Positions 63,082 to 64,000 of a stretch of 64,000 bases of DNA are shown piece after piece. Position numbers and translations under genes: made by a program. This stretch comes from Oryzias latipes (taxonomy: Eukaryota; Chordata; Actinopteri; Beloniformes; Adrianichthyidae): the NCBI RefSeq assembly GCF_002234675.1, contig NC_019867.2, positions 30,850,747 through 30,914,746 on the forward strand, written 5' to 3'. Numbering within the stretch: the first letter of the stretch is position 1; each line of letters begins with the position of its first letter. The notes under the pieces are model-generated. The model ran no database searches and was not told the DNA's origin. It saw only the letters and a list, made by a program, of their open reading frames with translations.

Positions 63082-64000
63082 GTACCTAAAAGTACTCAGC
63101 ATATACTACATACTTACACAGTTTCTGTGTTTTTCATTGTGTGGTTTTATTTCCTGTTGAAATTAATTTTATTTCTTTCCTGATGTCTCCTCTCATTTTT
63201 TTTAGCCGCCATTTTTTTATTGTATCAGCTTGAAAACATCCTCTTTACTTTTTTCCACCCAAGCCTTGAACTTTTAAACAAAAGCAAATCTAACAGATTT
63301 CTATAAGCTTTGAGTTTGTATCTGCAGTGGCACATATTCTTTATATTTTTGTTGTTTTTAGTCTTAGTTATTTACCATAAATTCCAGACTACAAAGCGCA
63401 CCCGATTACAAGCCGCACCCAGCCATTTTCACGTGTTTAACTACTTTTGTTCAAACACAAGCCGCGCCAGAGTAAAAGCCGCATGTATTAGGAGACATTG
63501 TCATCCTAACAGATCACGTTCTGACTCCCAGAGTAAGCGTGATTCATTTGCACACCATGGGAGTCAGCTTTACCTCAGGCTCATGTATTAGAGTACATCT
63601 ACATTTGCCAAACACCATGGACCTCTATTCTGTTCACAAGTTCCTCAGTTATGTTTTTTTTTATTTTTATTTTTTTAGTTTTTTTTTACTTATTGACAAT
63701 CTAGGTATCATACATAAAATTACAAACAGTAAACATATAATCAACATTACATCCCTGTTATGATGAGGAAATTTACATCCGCGATTCCCCATTTCCCATG
63801 AGTCTTAGGGGCTAAAGGCGGGGCCAACGCCCGGCTCGCCATACTATTGTAGGTGTTTAAGAATGAGCAAGCATCAGCAGTGCATGGAGGAGTGAACGGG
63901 AACAGCTCTCCTTTCGCTTGTGTCGCGGCAGCGTTATGGGAGTAACAGGACTGGTTAAAAAACACACCGGTAAAATAAAGCAGCGGCGACTGAAAAGCGC
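63082..64000 (+). other. parp14: Gene B intron 6 up to the window edge
   Basis: Contains at about 63376-63500 a common fish repeat with AAGCGCACC, AAGCCGCACC and AAAAGCCGCA phrases, then T-rich DNA. No further exon identified before the edge. Confidence 0.5.

Overview
The window is nuclear DNA of a vertebrate, most likely a spiny-rayed teleost fish. Genes are split into many short exons with GT/AG splice sites. Introns hold fish-type repeats: Tc1, hAT, PIF/Harbinger, piggyBac-type MITEs, tRNA-headed SINEs, an RTE-type LINE and an L1/Tx1-like fragment. The species cannot be fixed from sequence alone.

Layout. (1) About 2.06-3.62 kb, minus strand: consecutive phase-compatible exons of an unrecognised gene. 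Next to it is a Tc1 element (3706-6039) that itself carries a hAT-type MITE. (2) 6.5-38.96 kb, minus strand: a complete 24-exon PARP14-like gene (gene A). The exon chain I assembled is in frame throughout, sums to 6108 nt and predicts about 2035 residues. Order: N-terminal RRM-like repeats, KH-like region, macrodomain 1, an RGG-rich linker, macrodomain 2, a linker, a Gly-Ser repeat, macrodomain 3, WWE domain, and a mono-ADP-ribosyltransferase catalytic domain. (3) 41.19-45.39 kb: a 4.2 kb array of a 12-bp unit that is open in several frames. (4) 47.8-51.4 kb, plus strand: a six-exon gene for a small secreted protein with one SUEL/galactose-lectin domain. (5) 53.09 kb to the right edge, plus strand: the first six coding exons of a second PARP14-like gene (gene B), head-to-head with gene A. 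Its first intron holds a full-length RTE-type LINE with an open ORF and a 17-bp target duplication.

How it fits together. Genes A and B share a promoter plus first exon that are almost identical (about 315 bp, four small differences), while their later exons are clearly diverged. Both promoters carry an ISRE-type element (GAAAGTGAAAGT), as expected for interferon-induced PARP14. The locus looks like an expanding innate-immunity cluster with intragenic exon duplication, low-complexity linkers and heavy, often nested, transposon insertion. The most unusual points are the homogenised promoter/exon-1 pair, the RGG and Gly-Ser linkers, a fused duplicated exon, a MITE lying 6 bp from a splice donor, and the 12-bp minisatellite. 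All protein calls rest on motif reading; no database search was possible.
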